A DNA stretch of 64,000 nucleotides. It comes from Joostella atrarenae (lineage in GTDB: Bacteria; Bacteroidota; Bacteroidia; Flavobacteriales; Flavobacteriaceae). Shown in pieces: positions 17,146 to 26,543 of this stretch. Location: contig NZ_JAETXX010000003.1 in assembly GCF_021764745.1 (NCBI RefSeq), positions 62,001-126,000 on the forward strand, in the 5' to 3' direction. Below the pieces are notes generated by a model. That model was given only the letters and a program-made list of their open reading frames with translations. It was not told the DNA's origin and did not search any database. The position numbers and the translations under genes are program-made. Each line of letters begins with the position of its first letter. The stretch's first letter is position 1.

Positions 17146-18294
17146 TTAACTATTCGCAAACTCCTTTAAGCAAGCTACAACATAGTCCAACTCTTCTTTC
17201 GTATTATATTTTGAGAATGAAAACCTAACAGAAGGCCTTTTAGCATCGTCATCATTTAAAATCTCATTAAGAACATGAGATCCTGAAGCACTTCCACTTT
17301 GGCAAGCACTCCCTTTAGAACAAGCAATTCCCTTGATATCTAATTGGAACAACAACAATGCTCCCTTTTCTTCACTTAATGGCAAGCAAGCATTTACTAA
17401 AGTATATGTACTCTTTTCTTTAAAAGCACAGTTTCCATTAAATTTAACTCCTGGCAATGCTTTTTCAAGCGACTCCATAAAGTATTCTTTAAGTCCTGTT
17501 ACATACTTTTGCTCTTCTTCTAAATTATCATATGCTTGGATAAAAGCCTCTTCTAAACCTACAATATTATGAAAAGGTTCTGTCCCAGCTCTAAAACCAC
17601 GCTCCTGCTCCCCTCCATGTATGAGCTGTTTTATAGGAATATTCTTTCTGATAAACGCGAATCCAATTCCTTTAGGCCCATGGAACTTATGCGCAGCTGC
17701 TGTTATAAAGTCTACATTGGTCTCTTTAAGATCCCAATCCCAATGTCCAACCGATTGCACAGTATCTGAATGAAAAAAGGCATCATACTCCTTACATAAA
17801 TCAGCAAAAGCATTAATATCGATCATGTTTCCAATTTCGTTATTAACATGCATAAGACTTACTAAAGTCTTTGAATCATCTTCTTTAAGTAAAGTCTCTA
17901 AACTTTCAATACTTGGTGTTCCGCACTCATTTAAAGCTACATAAGAAACTTTTATCCCGTACTCTTCTTCCAATTGCTCTACAGTATGCAATACAGCATG
18001 ATGTTCAATTTTAGAAGTTATAATATGTTTAATCTCTAAATCCCTTACTGCACAACGCAAAATCATATTATCAGCCTCTGTACCTCCAGAAGTGAAAATA
18101 ATTTCAGAAGGACTCGCATTTAGTCGCTTTGCAATTGTCTTACGAGCTTTCTCTATTTGTGTTTTTGCCGATCTTCCAAAACTGTGTGTTGAAGATGGAT
18201 TTCCATAATACATTGCCAAAGCTTCTTGCATCTTTGCAATAACTTCCTCTCTTACCTGCGTAGTCGCAGCACTATCTAAATACACTTTTTGCAT
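17146..18294 (-). CDS. Cysteine desulfurase (NifS/IscS-like)
   Basis: PLP enzyme releasing sulfur from cysteine for Fe-S clusters or thiolation. The 382-residue protein starts MQKVYLDSAATTQV, has TSGGTEADNMIL, the PLP lysine in TAAAHKFHGPKGIGF, and the active-site Cys in SKGSACQSGSASGSH. A longer frame reaches 18330 but its extra 12 residues lie upstream of the promoter box, so the ATG at 18294 is used. The box leaves almost no leader (see the promoter entry). No IscU or Suf genes are adjacent; it could instead serve tRNA thiolation. Confidence 0.94.
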   Translation of the reverse strand: MQKVYLDSAATTQVREEVIAKMQEALAMYYGNPSSTHSFGRSAKTQIEKARKTIAKRLNASPSEIIFTSGGTEADNMILRCAVRDLEIKHIITSKIEHHAVLHTVEQLEEEYGIKVSYVALNECGTPSIESLETLLKEDDSKTLVSLMHVNNEIGNMIDINAFADLCKEYDAFFHSDTVQSVGHWDWDLKETNVDFITAAAHKFHGPKGIGFAFIRKNIPIKQLIHGGEQERGFRAGTEPFHNIVGLEEAFIQAYDNLEEEQKYVTGLKEYFMESLEKALPGVKFNGNCAFKEKSTYTLVNACLPLSEEKGALLLFQLDIKGIACSKGSACQSGSASGSHVLNEILNDDDAKRPSVRFSFSKYNTKEELDYVVACLKEFANS

Positions 18295-18299
18295 GGGCG

Positions 18300-18330
18300 C
18301 AAAAGTACTTTTATTTAAAATTATGCGCAA
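18300..18330 (-). promoter_or_regulatory. Complete -33/-7 promoter of the cysteine desulfurase
   Basis: On the minus strand TTG (18330-18328), a 20-base spacer and TACTTTTG (18307-18300) match both Bacteroidota promoter elements. Only five bases separate the box from the ATG, so the transcript should start at or within a few bases of the start codon. Confidence 0.75.
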
Positions 18331-18357
18331 TAAATTTCGTTATAACTTAGTATGTTT

Positions 18358-18365
18358 TACATTTG
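18358..18365 (+). promoter_or_regulatory. TAnnTTTG promoter box of the Asp-rich lipoprotein
   Basis: TACATTTG, 22 bases before the ATG at 18388. It overlaps the start of a longer in-frame reading frame (18352), which argues for the later ATG. Confidence 0.5.
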
Positions 18366-18387
18366 TTTAAGTTTTAAAAATATAGAG

Positions 18388-19296
18388 ATGAGAAGAATAT
18401 TCTTTTTTATTTTATTGGTTGCAATGGTTTCATGTGATGATGGAGATTTTGTTATTGAAAGTCTTGAATTTGATGATACAGATGTTGAAGCTTCTTGTGA
18501 TGACACCACTCTATATAAAATTTCTGATAATGCTACAGAAGCCCTTATCATGGAAATCACTTCAAGTAGCATCGATTTATTTTCATTAGATACTTTAACT
18601 TACACTATAAATAACTCTACAAATAAAGTCCTTTATAGAATTTTTGATGATGAAGTTACAGATTCCTATTTCTGTCAGAACGTACCTCCTACTTCTCCTC
18701 TAGTAACTGAAGAATGGTATGCTCCTAGCGGAACTATTATAATTGTTACTACTTTAGAAGATGATGATTTAGATGGAGTTCCTACTGCAAATGAAGGGGT
18801 TGTTTATAATGAAGATGGTACCGTAAACGATGCTGAATCTAGAGATACTGATGGCGATGGATTTCCTGATTATATAGATAGAGATGACGATGGTGATAAT
18901 GTTTTTACCGAAGATGAAATTGAAATAGACTCTAGTACTAATGTGGTAACCTACACCGATACAGATGGTGACGGGGTTGTTAATTACCTAGATAATGATG
19001 ATGATGACGACATGGTGTTAACTATTGATGAAGATCTTAATGGTGATGGAAACCCTGCAAATGATGAAACTACAATTGATGGAGTATCAGTTAAGAATTA
19101 TTTAACTCCAGCGGCTTCAACTGCCACTACAGATGTATTTGGTAGAAAGAAGAATGAATACCAATCTATTTACACTAGTGAAATAAAAATTATAGATGGC
19201 TTTCAACTACAAAATGGAGATGAAGAAATAAAATTTGATATCGACGAATATCTTTTTGGAACTGTAGAAAATACCATCACAAATACAGAAGAATAG
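18388..19296 (+). CDS. Asp-rich lipoprotein with thrombospondin type 3-like repeats
   Basis: About 302 residues. A lipoprotein signal (RRIFFFILLVAMVSC) precedes an acidic DDGDF export-type tail. Central repeats DTDGDGFPDYIDRDDDGDN and DTDGDGVVNYLDNDDDDD match the calcium-binding DxDxDGxxD pattern of thrombospondin type 3 / EF-like repeats. Such proteins are numerous in flavobacteria and usually sit in the outer membrane. No enzyme domain is seen. The ATG at 18388 is preferred over 18352 on promoter grounds. Role unknown; calcium binding is inferred from the repeats. Confidence 0.85.
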   Translation: MRRIFFFILLVAMVSCDDGDFVIESLEFDDTDVEASCDDTTLYKISDNATEALIMEITSSSIDLFSLDTLTYTINNSTNKVLYRIFDDEVTDSYFCQNVPPTSPLVTEEWYAPSGTIIIVTTLEDDDLDGVPTANEGVVYNEDGTVNDAESRDTDGDGFPDYIDRDDDGDNVFTEDEIEIDSSTNVVTYTDTDGDGVVNYLDNDDDDDMVLTIDEDLNGDGNPANDETTIDGVSVKNYLTPAASTATTDVFGRKKNEYQSIYTSEIKIIDGFQLQNGDEEIKFDIDEYLFGTVENTITNTEE

Positions 19297-19300
19297 ACTC

Positions 19301-19852
19301 TTAACCGTTTTGGAAGATATAGATTTCTGTAGCTCCTAATCCATAGGTTCTATAATCGGCATCATAATATTTAATGTTATCATAACGGCCAAATAGATAC
19401 TCTAATTCGGTTCTGAGCACTCCTTGCCCTACTCCGTGGATAAAAACTATTTTTTGAATTCTATTTTTAATAGCAAATTCTAACTTATGCTTTGCAGTAT
19501 CTACCTGTAGATTTAGCATATCAAAATTTGTCATCCCTTTTGTGGATTCTGTAAGCTTATGGATATGTAAATCCACTTCCATAGGTGGTACCACTTTTTC
19601 CATTTTTACAGATTTTTTCTTCCGCTTCTCACCTTTTTGCTTTTCAGAAACGGCATGAAAAACATCCATATTAGTCACTTTCAACTCGTTCTCATTGCTT
19701 ATTCTAACCAACTCCCTTTCCTCAAATTCCATAGGAAATCCATCTGTTGTTCGTATAAAAACAGACTTCCCTTCCAATTTAACAACTTCTCCCTTTATAG
19801 CATCATCAAGAACCTCAACAGCATCTCCTATTTTAAACTTTACTTTATTCAT
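19301..19852 (-). CDS. Smr-domain protein with DUF2027-like N-terminus
   Basis: A 183-residue protein. The N-terminal part (FKIGDAVEVLDDAIKGEVVKLEGKSVFIRT) is a small SH3-like domain; the C-terminal part (residues 95-183) is an Smr domain with VDLHIHKLTES and the catalytic-type loop HGVGQGVLRTEL. Smr domains bind or nick nucleic acid; full MutS2 is absent, so this is the stand-alone Bacteroidota form. It overlaps the upstream small membrane protein gene by 8 bases, implying coupling. Confidence 0.88.
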   Translation of the reverse strand: MNKVKFKIGDAVEVLDDAIKGEVVKLEGKSVFIRTTDGFPMEFEERELVRISNENELKVTNMDVFHAVSEKQKGEKRKKKSVKMEKVVPPMEVDLHIHKLTESTKGMTNFDMLNLQVDTAKHKLEFAIKNRIQKIVFIHGVGQGVLRTELEYLFGRYDNIKYYDADYRTYGLGATEIYIFQNG

Positions 19853-20072
19853 CTTTTAAATGATCTTCTAGACTTTTCGTATCATCCTTCTTTACATCAT
19901 CTTTATCCTCTTTAGGATTGTCTTTAACCCATAATTGTGTAGAACGATAAAGACCAAACATCATTAATACAAAACCTAATATTTTAAAGTATTTATCGTA
20001 ATCCGACTGATCATTAAACATAAAAACCAGCACCGCTCCAACGATAATACACAAAAAAGAAATTAATTTCAT
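19845..20072 (-). CDS. Small two-helix membrane protein
   Basis: About 75 residues: two hydrophobic segments (KLISFLCIIVGAVLVFMF and KILGFVLMMFGLYRSTQLW) and a charged, Asp/Lys-rich cytoplasmic tail. I do not recognise a named family. The ATG at 20072 is chosen because the first hydrophobic segment starts there. It is coupled by an 8-base overlap to the Smr gene. Confidence 0.7.
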   Translation of the reverse strand: MKLISFLCIIVGAVLVFMFNDQSDYDKYFKILGFVLMMFGLYRSTQLWVKDNPKEDKDDVKKDDTKSLEDHLKDE

Positions 20073-20148
20073 TATAAATATTTTATCTATTAAGATGACA
20101 AAAATAATACATTGAAACAAGTTAGGTTTAAGAACTTTTTAATAAGTT

Positions 20149-20156
20149 TACATTTG
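20149..20156 (+). promoter_or_regulatory. TAnnTTTG promoter box of the DUF2752 gene
   Basis: TACATTTG, 22 bases before the ATG at 20179; exact -7 match. Confidence 0.5.
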
Positions 20157-20178
20157 TTTCATAGCTACTAAAAAATTT

Positions 20179-20478
20179 ATGCCGTTTTTATTACTTACAA
20201 ACATTGAAGATTATATGCTCCCATGCCTTAATAAAAAATTATTAGGGATAGAATGTTTAGGCTGTGGCATGCAACGTTCTGTCCTATTAATCTTTAAAGG
20301 TGAATTTTTAGCAGCTTTTAAAATGTATCCAGCCATTTATCCATTAATTGCTTTTATTACTTTCCTTGCACTTTCAGCTTTTATAAACATAAAGTATATC
20401 GGAAAGATAAAAGCAGGCTTGGCTATACTCACTATTTCTACAATAATAATTAACTATCTTATAAAAATTATCAATTAA
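20179..20478 (+). CDS. DUF2752 membrane protein
   Basis: A 99-residue protein with the DUF2752 signature ECLGCGMQRSVLLIFKGEF (usual form CPGCGxxR) followed by two or three membrane segments. The conserved CxxCGxxR suggests a redox or metal site, but the function is unknown. The CCC-motif membrane protein gene follows 15 bases later, a pairing common in flavobacteria. Confidence 0.85.
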   Translation: MPFLLLTNIEDYMLPCLNKKLLGIECLGCGMQRSVLLIFKGEFLAAFKMYPAIYPLIAFITFLALSAFINIKYIGKIKAGLAILTISTIIINYLIKIIN

Positions 20479-20493
20479 CTTTAATTAAACATT

Positions 20494-20817
20494 ATGGAAA
20501 GACAAAAACTGAATCCAACTATCACTTATGTATTATCTATACTAGGTTTCTTATGTTGCTGTTTTGTTGGAATTGGATTTATTCCTGCTGGAATTGCCTA
20601 TTTTATAGCGAACAAAAAAATCAAAGAAGCTGAACTAAATCCTGAAGAATATGATAATGTAGCTGGAATGCGTACTGCTAAGACAGTAGCATTGGTCGTT
20701 TTAATAATAAACTTATTATACCTTGCTTATTCTATTTATCAAATTTCTACTGTTGGTTGGGAAGAAATACAACTACAGCAGCAAGAAATAATAGAACAAT
20801 GGGGAATAGAGCAATAG
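20494..20817 (+). CDS. CCC-motif membrane protein
   Basis: A 107-residue protein with two membrane segments; the first (YVLSILGFLCCCFVGIGFIPAG) contains the three consecutive cysteines that give this Bacteroidota family its name, followed by IAYFIANKK. A second segment (KTVALVVLIINLLYLAYSIY) precedes a Gln/Glu-rich tail. Function unknown. It is the second gene of a two-gene unit with DUF2752, ending at a bidirectional terminator. Confidence 0.85.
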   Translation: MERQKLNPTITYVLSILGFLCCCFVGIGFIPAGIAYFIANKKIKEAELNPEEYDNVAGMRTAKTVALVVLIINLLYLAYSIYQISTVGWEEIQLQQQEIIEQWGIEQ

Positions 20818-20838
20818 ACCTCTAATCACTATAAATTA

Positions 20839-20880
20839 AAAAGGCTACTCGCAAAAATGATAATTTTGTGAGTAGCCTTT
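20839..20880. terminator. Bidirectional terminator
   Basis: Stem of about 17 pairs (20840-20856 with 20864-20880, one wobble) flanked by A- and T-rich runs, between the CCC-motif gene (plus) and rocD (minus). Confidence 0.85.
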
Positions 20881-20903
20881 TCTTTTGAAAAATAATTTTT
20901 CTG

Positions 20904-22148
20904 TTACTTTTCGAAGTTCTTAAGTGTTTTAATTATGATAGAAATACAATCGTTTAATTGATCTTCTGTCATTACTAACGGTGGTGCAAAACGGATAATA
21001 TTACCATGTGTTGGTTTTGCCAACAAACCACTTTCTTTTAAAGCCATACATATATCCCAAGCCGTAGAACTATCTTCTGTATCATTGATAACTATTGCAT
21101 TAAGCAATCCTTTACCTCGAATTAATTTAACAATATTACTTGTATCAATATATTTCTGAAGTTCGCTACGGAATAATTGTCCGAGTTTATCGGCATTTTT
21201 TGCTAACTTTTCATCCTTAACAACCTCCAATGCTTCCATTGCCACAACAGCTGCTACTGGATTTCCTCCAAAAGTACTTCCGTGTTGTCCAGGCTTTATA
21301 ACATCCATTATTTCATCGTTTGCTAAAACGGCACTAACAGGATATACACCTCCACTGATAGCCTTTCCTAAGATTAGCATATCTGGCTTTACATTTTCAT
21401 GATCTACAGCTAGTAACCTTCCAGTTCTTGCTATTCCTGTTTGTATTTCATCAGCAATAAATAAAACACCATATTCTTTACATAACTCTCTTGCTTTTGT
21501 AAGATACCCTTCTGAAGGAACATAAACTCCTGCTTCTCCTTGAATTGGTTCTACTAAAAATCCAGCTACGTTACTATTCTCTTTTAATGTTTTTTCAAGA
21601 GCTTCTGTATTATCGTAAGGTATTTTTAAGAATCCTGGTGTATAAGGTCCAAAATTATTTCTTGCTCCTTCATCATTAGAAAAAGAAATAATTGTTGTGG
21701 TACGACCATGAAAATTATTCTCACAAACAATAATCTGGGCTGCTTCTTCTGCTATACCTTTCTTTTCGTATGCCCATTTTCTACATATTTTGATTGCTGT
21801 CTCTACAGCTTCTGCTCCCGTATTCATTGGAAGGAGTTTATCAAAACCAAAATATGAAGTTGCATATTTTTCAAATACACCCAACACATCATTATAAAAA
21901 GCACGTGATGTTAGCGTAAGCGTTTTTGCTTGCTCCATCATAGCATTTATAATTCTCGGGTGACAATGTCCTTGATTTACAGCTGAATATGCTGATAAAA
22001 AATCATAGTATTTTTTTCCTTCGGCGTCCCACATATATACACCTTCTCCCTTGCTTAATACCACAGGAAGTGGATGATAATTGTGCGCACCATGCTTGTT
22101 TTCTAAAGCAATTGCTTCTTCTGAAGTTAATTTTTCCAAAACTGCCAT
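20904..22148 (-). CDS. rocD: Ornithine--oxo-acid aminotransferase
   Basis: Converts ornithine and 2-oxoglutarate to glutamate semialdehyde and glutamate in arginine/proline metabolism. The 414-residue class III aminotransferase has [32 protein letters not shown], the cofactor-contacting Asp in [15 protein letters not shown], and the PLP lysine in [16 protein letters not shown]. The length and the NHGHCHP-like NQGHCHPRI are those of RocD. Monocistronic by its neighbours. Confidence 0.94.
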   Translation of the reverse strand: MAVLEKLTSEEAIALENKHGAHNYHPLPVVLSKGEGVYMWDAEGKKYYDFLSAYSAVNQGHCHPRIINAMMEQAKTLTLTSRAFYNDVLGVFEKYATSYFGFDKLLPMNTGAEAVETAIKICRKWAYEKKGIAEEAAQIIVCENNFHGRTTTIISFSNDEGARNNFGPYTPGFLKIPYDNTEALEKTLKENSNVAGFLVEPIQGEAGVYVPSEGYLTKARELCKEYGVLFIADEIQTGIARTGRLLAVDHENVKPDMLILGKAISGGVYPVSAVLANDEIMDVIKPGQHGSTFGGNPVAAVVAMEALEVVKDEKLAKNADKLGQLFRSELQKYIDTSNIVKLIRGKGLLNAIVINDTEDSSTAWDICMALKESGLLAKPTHGNIIRFAPPLVMTEDQLNDCISIIIKTLKNFEK

Positions 22149-22314
22149 TCTGAAATCGAAATTTAAAAATTGAAACTTTACAATTCCTTCTTACGGAGAG
22201 AAATCATCCATGCAGTGCTTGCAAATTACGAAATATTTTGACGATACTCAAAAAGAGAATTTCTATTTAGTTTCAACGAAAAAAATATTTGGAAATTAAC
22301 TTCTATAGAAATCC

Positions 22315-23115
22315 TTAAAATCTATTGTCTCCATCTAGCATATCTCCTAAGCCACCAAGAATACTACCTTCTCCTCTATCTTTCCCTCCTTGTCTTGGAG
22401 CAGCAGCAAAAACGCGACTTGCTAATCTGCTAAATGGTAAAGATTGGATATACACTACCCCTGGACCGCGAAGACTGGCAAAAAAGAGACCTTCACCACC
22501 AAAAACGGTATTTTTTATCCCTCCAATAAATTCTATATCGTAATCTATATCTTTAGTGAAGCCAACAATGCAGCCTGTATCCACTTTTAAAACCTCCCCA
22601 GCAGCCAACTCTCTTCTTGCTAATGTTCCTCCAGCATGAACGAAAGCCATTCCATCTCCTTCTAATTTTTGCATTATAAATCCTTCTCCCCCAAAGAATC
22701 CACGTCCTAGCTTTTTAGAAAACTCTACTCCTACAGAAACTCCTTTAGCAGCGCATAAGAAAGCATCTTTCTGACAAATAAATTTACCTTGATATTTAGT
22801 TAAATCTATTGGAATAATTTTCCCAGGATAAGGAGAAGCAAAACTCACTTTCTTTTTTTGTGAATCAATATTAAGAAAAGCCGTCATAAATAAGCTCTCC
22901 CCTGTAAGTAATCTTTTTCCTGCTGAAAAAAGCTTTCCTAAAACTCCTCGATCTTGATTAGAACCATCTCCAAAAATGGTATCCATTTTTAGTCCGGTAT
23001 CCATCATCATAAAGCTTCCTGCTTCTGCAACTACTGCTTCTTGTGGATCTAACTCTATCTCCACATATTGCATTTCCTCTCCGTATATCTGATAATCAAT
23101 TTCGTGTGCTGTCAT
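22315..23115 (-). CDS. TIGR00266/AIM24-family protein
   Basis: A 266-residue beta-rich, Gly-rich protein. Segments [43 protein letters not shown] and [13 protein letters not shown] with [16 protein letters not shown] mark the AIM24 family, named after a mitochondrial inner-membrane-associated protein; the bacterial function is unclear. No signal peptide, so it is presumably cytoplasmic. The tail ([24 protein letters not shown]) is low complexity. Confidence 0.88.
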   Translation of the reverse strand: MTAHEIDYQIYGEEMQYVEIELDPQEAVVAEAGSFMMMDTGLKMDTIFGDGSNQDRGVLGKLFSAGKRLLTGESLFMTAFLNIDSQKKKVSFASPYPGKIIPIDLTKYQGKFICQKDAFLCAAKGVSVGVEFSKKLGRGFFGGEGFIMQKLEGDGMAFVHAGGTLARRELAAGEVLKVDTGCIVGFTKDIDYDIEFIGGIKNTVFGGEGLFFASLRGPGVVYIQSLPFSRLASRVFAAAPRQGGKDRGEGSILGGLGDMLDGDNRF

Positions 23116-23233
23116 AGTTTTTAGTTTTTTGGTTTATTTATATGTAGCTAAAAATATAAAATTGTTACATGTACAAAGTTTCTTAATCATTTTAATAACC
23201 AATTCTATAAACCCACCAAAATGCTTTCAAACA

Positions 23234-23707
23234 TTACTTTTTTGGACTCTTCACTCTTACAGTCCATTCAAAATCAAAAGTAGATACTACATCTCCAGCT
23301 TCATCTTTCCCTACAGATTGCATCCAAAAAGTCTGTCCTTTTCCAGTGGCTATTGTATTCTTAATTGCTTCATCTATTAAATGACCATCATTACACTCAA
23401 AAGTAATTCTCCCTGTTGCTTTCTTCGAAAAATTAGCTTTATTATTTGCTACTAACATAGATATTTTAGCTTTCTCTTCTTTTATCTTACCGATAACAAT
23501 TGCCCCTGTAGATAATTCTGCAGCCATACCCTGTACCGCCCAAAACATAGAATTAAATGGATTTTGATTAATCCAACGATGTTTTACTGTGGTTGTGCAA
23601 CTTGTATCACTTATAGATAACACTCTTACCCCACATAACCATGCAGAAGGTAACTTTAACATTGAAAACTTATTTAATTGTGACGCTGTCAACTTCATTT
23701 TAATCAA
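23234..23707 (-). CDS. DUF4442 domain protein (hotdog-fold thioesterase-like)
   Basis: A 157-residue protein of the DUF4442 family, related to the hotdog thioesterases. Features: LPSAWLCGVRVLSISDTSC near the start, KHRWINQNPFNSMFWAVQGMAAELSTG in the central helix region (given in part: NPFNSMFWAVQGMAAEL), and a final VVSTFDFEWTVRVK. The substrate is unknown. It stands alone, with 118 bases to the next minus-strand gene. Confidence 0.85.
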   Translation of the reverse strand: MIKMKLTASQLNKFSMLKLPSAWLCGVRVLSISDTSCTTTVKHRWINQNPFNSMFWAVQGMAAELSTGAIVIGKIKEEKAKISMLVANNKANFSKKATGRITFECNDGHLIDEAIKNTIATGKGQTFWMQSVGKDEAGDVVSTFDFEWTVRVKSPKK

Positions 23708-23786
23708 ATTTAGAGGTGTAATTTATTCATTAATAATCAAATTACATACTATTTAACATTCTTAATTTTTTGTTAAATATTAGTAC

Positions 23787-23799
23787 TATGTTTTGCATA
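23787..23799. promoter_or_regulatory. Inverted repeat TATG-N5-CATA, candidate operator
   Basis: TATGTTTTGCATA overlaps the -33 TTG (23793-23795) of the promoter that heads the DUF4870/PadR/PspC/GIN genes. Its position would suit a repressor such as the PadR protein encoded in the same cluster. This is inference from symmetry and location. Confidence 0.3.
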
Positions 23800-23824
23800 A
23801 TACCTTTTTTTAAACATATATTTG
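23793..23824 (+). promoter_or_regulatory. -33/-7 promoter of the DUF4870-PadR-PspC-GIN cluster
   Basis: TTG at 23793-23795, a 21-base spacer and TATATTTG at 23817-23824 fit both Bacteroidota elements. The leader to the ATG at 23893 is about 60 bases. Confidence 0.65.
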
Positions 23825-23892
23825 CATTAACAATTAGTAGGTTATATATTTTCTTACTAAAAACAATCATCAATCAAATCAAAAAAACGAAC

Positions 23893-24363
23893 ATGGACGC
23901 ATCCATTAACAAACATCAAAAGAACGTATCTGCAGTAATACATCTGTCTACTTTCTCAAAGTATTTTATCCCATTCGGGAATTTTATCATTCCCCTACTC
24001 ATCTGGACATCTAATAAAGACAAATGGGAATTTATAGATGAAAATGGAAAACAGGTCATTAATTTCCAGATTAGCATTTTACTTTACAGTATTATATTGG
24101 GTATTATAATGATTCCGATAGTGCTATTTACCGCATGGGAATTTGTAGGATTTACAAACATCTTAGAACACAATAGTCATAATATTGATGTTAACTTTGA
24201 CCATATTTCAGGGTTCGGAATAAACGCAGGACTAATTGGAATAATAGCGTTGTTAGGAATCGGACTATTAATCATGGATATTTTTTGCACTATTATCGCA
24301 ACAATAAGAGCCAACGATGGCTTGCTATATAAATATCCCTTAACTATTAAATTTATTAAATAA
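23893..24363 (+). CDS. DUF4870 membrane protein
   Basis: About 156 residues starting MDASINKHQKNVSAVIHLST. The family core FIPFGNFIIPLLIWTSNKDKWEF, then ENGKQVINFQISILLYSII, is clear, with three or four membrane segments in all. The family is often encoded with PspC and PadR genes in flavobacteria, as here, which hints at a role in membrane-stress responses. A longer frame from 23770 would start upstream of the promoter, so the ATG at 23893 is used. Confidence 0.87.
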   Translation: MDASINKHQKNVSAVIHLSTFSKYFIPFGNFIIPLLIWTSNKDKWEFIDENGKQVINFQISILLYSIILGIIMIPIVLFTAWEFVGFTNILEHNSHNIDVNFDHISGFGINAGLIGIIALLGIGLLIMDIFCTIIATIRANDGLLYKYPLTIKFIK

Positions 24364-24408
24364 GAAGTATCCCAACAAGGAGAAACACAAAACATCAAAC
24401 ATAAAAAT

Positions 24409-24455
24409 CTCACTTAGTGAGTCATCAATTAAATCAATCAATTCCACTTTGTGGA
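24409..24455 (+). promoter_or_regulatory. Two small hairpins ahead of the PadR gene
   Basis: CTCAC-tta-GTGAG (24409-24421) and TCCAC-ttt-GTGGA (24443-24455) lie in the 134-base spacer between the DUF4870 and PadR start codons. They are too short for terminators and have no T-run; they may affect message stability or be binding sites. Confidence 0.35.
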
Positions 24456-24497
24456 CAATCAAAAAACGAACCGTTTAACAAAAAGTATCATGAAACC

Positions 24498-24821
24498 ATG
24501 AATATAGAGAACACAAAAGCACAAATGCGAAAAGGGGTTTTAGAATACTGTATTTTATCCATCATTGAGAATGAAGATAAATATGCATCAGAAATTCTTG
24601 AAACTCTAAAAGACGCAAAAATGCTTGTAGTAGAAGGAACAATATATCCACTATTAACAAGGCTTAAAAACGCAGGGTTATTAAGTTACCGTTGGGAGGA
24701 GTCCACTTCTGGGCCTCCGCGTAAATATTACACCCTAACCGAGAATGGCAAACTATTTTTAAAAGAGCTTAACACCACTTGGGATGAGCTAAGAAACGCA
24801 GTTAACCTGGTAACAAAATAA
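24498..24821 (+). CDS. PadR-family transcriptional regulator
   Basis: A 107-residue winged-helix repressor: MRKGVLEYCILSIIENEDKYASEI, then VVEGTIYPLLTRLKNAGLLSYRW (recognition helix and wing) and GPPRKYYTLTENGK. It lacks the long C-terminal dimerisation helix of PadR itself, as in the short PadR-s2 group. Start at the ATG 24498; a longer frame (24417) adds residues without homology. It is followed 11 bases later by the PspC gene, its probable target together with the rest of the cluster. Confidence 0.92.
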   Translation: MNIENTKAQMRKGVLEYCILSIIENEDKYASEILETLKDAKMLVVEGTIYPLLTRLKNAGLLSYRWEESTSGPPRKYYTLTENGKLFLKELNTTWDELRNAVNLVTK

Positions 24822-24832
24822 AAACACTAACA

Positions 24833-26500
24833 ATGAATAAGACAATCAACATAAATCTGGCAAATACCTTCTTTTATATAGATGAGGATGCCTATCTAAA
24901 ATTACAGCGCTATTTAGATGCTATTAAACGCTCGTTCACTGATTCTCAAGGAAAATCTGAAATTATTGCTGATATAGAAGCTCGAATTGCGGAACTATTC
25001 ACGGAAAGATTACAACACGAAAGACAAGTTATAACTACAAAAGAAGTAGATGAGATTATAACTATTATGGGGCAACCTGAAGATTATCTAGTAGATGAAG
25101 AAATCTTTGAAGATGAACCTAAGTCTAGTAAATCGTACACAAGAAAACCTCATAAGCAATTATTTAGAGACGTTGATAATAAATATATTGGCGGTGTATG
25201 TGCTGGTATGAGCTACTATTTAGGAATCGATGCTCTTTGGGTAAGATTGCTATTTATTCTAACTACAATACTATCTGGTTTTGGAATTTTAGTTTATATC
25301 TTATTTTGGATTCTAGTTCCGGAAGCTACAACAACAGCGCAGAAAATAGCAATGACAGGAGAACCTGTTAATATTAGTAACATCGAAAAAAAAATTAAAG
25401 AAGGTTTCGATGAAGTTACTGAAAAAGTAAAGAGTGTAGATTATGACAAAATGGGAGCGTCAGTAAAAAAAAATTCCAAAAATATTTTTGATTCGATTCT
25501 AAGTGTCATTATGTTCCTTTTTAGAGTAGTCGCTAAACTCATTGGTATTATTGTTCTTGTATTTGCAGCTACAGTATTAATAAGTTTACTAATAGGTCTT
25601 TTTACAGCTGGAACAATAGATTTATGGGGAGCGCAACCTTGGAGAGAATTTGTAGATATTACCATTGATGCGCCAGTTTGGCTCATTTCACTACTTTCTT
25701 TCTTTGCAGTTGGAATTCCTTTCTTTTTTCTATTCTATTTAGGACTAAAAATATTATTGAATAACTTAAACTCAATAGGAAACTTTGCAAAATTTACATT
25801 GCTTGGAGTTTGGTTATTATCAATTATTGGTCTTACTATTTTAGGAATAAGAACTGCATCTTCTTATAGCTTTGATGCGACGGCAACAGATACCGAAGTA
25901 TTAAATATTACAGAAAGTGATACACTTGAAATTAGAATTTTAGAAGCTGAAAATCTAAAGAATAGATATTATCGAGATTCTAATTTCGATATCATTATTG
26001 ATGGAAATGAAAAAATGATCTATCGTGAAGATATGGCATTTTATGTAAAGCAATCCCTAAATAATGAATCTCGAATTGAAATTGAAAAGAAATCACAGGG
26101 AAGCAATTATAAAGATGCTTTTAATAGAGCGGAAGCTATTGATTATTCTTTTAAAATAGAAAACAACACTCTGTTTTTAAACGATTACCTAACAACAGAT
26201 TATGAAAATAAATTTAGAGATCAAGAAGTAGAAATCGTAATATATATTCCAGAAAACACAGCGGTAAAATTCCATAACTCCACACGATATCATATCGATG
26301 GAAAGATTAAAAACAATCAAAACTACTATAGTAATGACCTTGCAAATCATAGCTGGAAAATGGATACCCTTGGTGTTTTAAACTGTCTAGATTGTCCTAT
26401 TGAGGAAGAGGAAACTACAATTCCAACTGAAACAATTGATAGTATTATAAGTGAACAAGAGGATGTTATTATAAAAGATATAGTTAACGATAGCATTTAA
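24833..26500 (+). CDS. Large PspC-domain membrane protein
   Basis: A 555-residue membrane protein. Residues 1-95 form a soluble part (FYIDEDAYLKLQRYLDAIKRS ... EVDEIITIMGQPEDYL) found in Bacteroidota PspC proteins. Residues 100-165 are the PspC domain (LFRDVDNKYIGGVCAGMSYYLG then LVYILFWILVPEA). Further membrane segments near 225-260, 280-310 and 318-340 are followed by an extracytoplasmic beta-rich region that resembles DUF4097-type domains. PspC senses envelope stress in other bacteria. It lies between PadR and GIN genes in one unit. Confidence 0.88.
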   Translation: MNKTININLANTFFYIDEDAYLKLQRYLDAIKRSFTDSQGKSEIIADIEARIAELFTERLQHERQVITTKEVDEIITIMGQPEDYLVDEEIFEDEPKSSKSYTRKPHKQLFRDVDNKYIGGVCAGMSYYLGIDALWVRLLFILTTILSGFGILVYILFWILVPEATTTAQKIAMTGEPVNISNIEKKIKEGFDEVTEKVKSVDYDKMGASVKKNSKNIFDSILSVIMFLFRVVAKLIGIIVLVFAATVLISLLIGLFTAGTIDLWGAQPWREFVDITIDAPVWLISLLSFFAVGIPFFFLFYLGLKILLNNLNSIGNFAKFTLLGVWLLSIIGLTILGIRTASSYSFDATATDTEVLNITESDTLEIRILEAENLKNRYYRDSNFDIIIDGNEKMIYREDMAFYVKQSLNNESRIEIEKKSQGSNYKDAFNRAEAIDYSFKIENNTLFLNDYLTTDYENKFRDQEVEIVIYIPENTAVKFHNSTRYHIDGKIKNNQNYYSNDLANHSWKMDTLGVLNCLDCPIEEEETTIPTETIDSIISEQEDVIIKDIVNDSI

Positions 26501-26543
26501 AATCAATAATAACTAAACAACAATCAATCAAAAAACAACAATT

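Noticed and set aside
17146-18330. Longer start (18330) for the cysteine desulfurase
   Set aside because: The added residues overlap the promoter box; the family starts at MxxVYLDxAATT.
18388-19296. CRISPR-like or minisatellite repeats in the Asp-rich gene
   Set aside because: Repeats are at the protein level (DxDGD units) and diverge at the DNA level; they encode a calcium-binding motif.
23234-23380. Plus-strand reading frame crossing the DUF4442 gene
   Set aside because: Shadow of the clear DUF4442 gene on the other strand.
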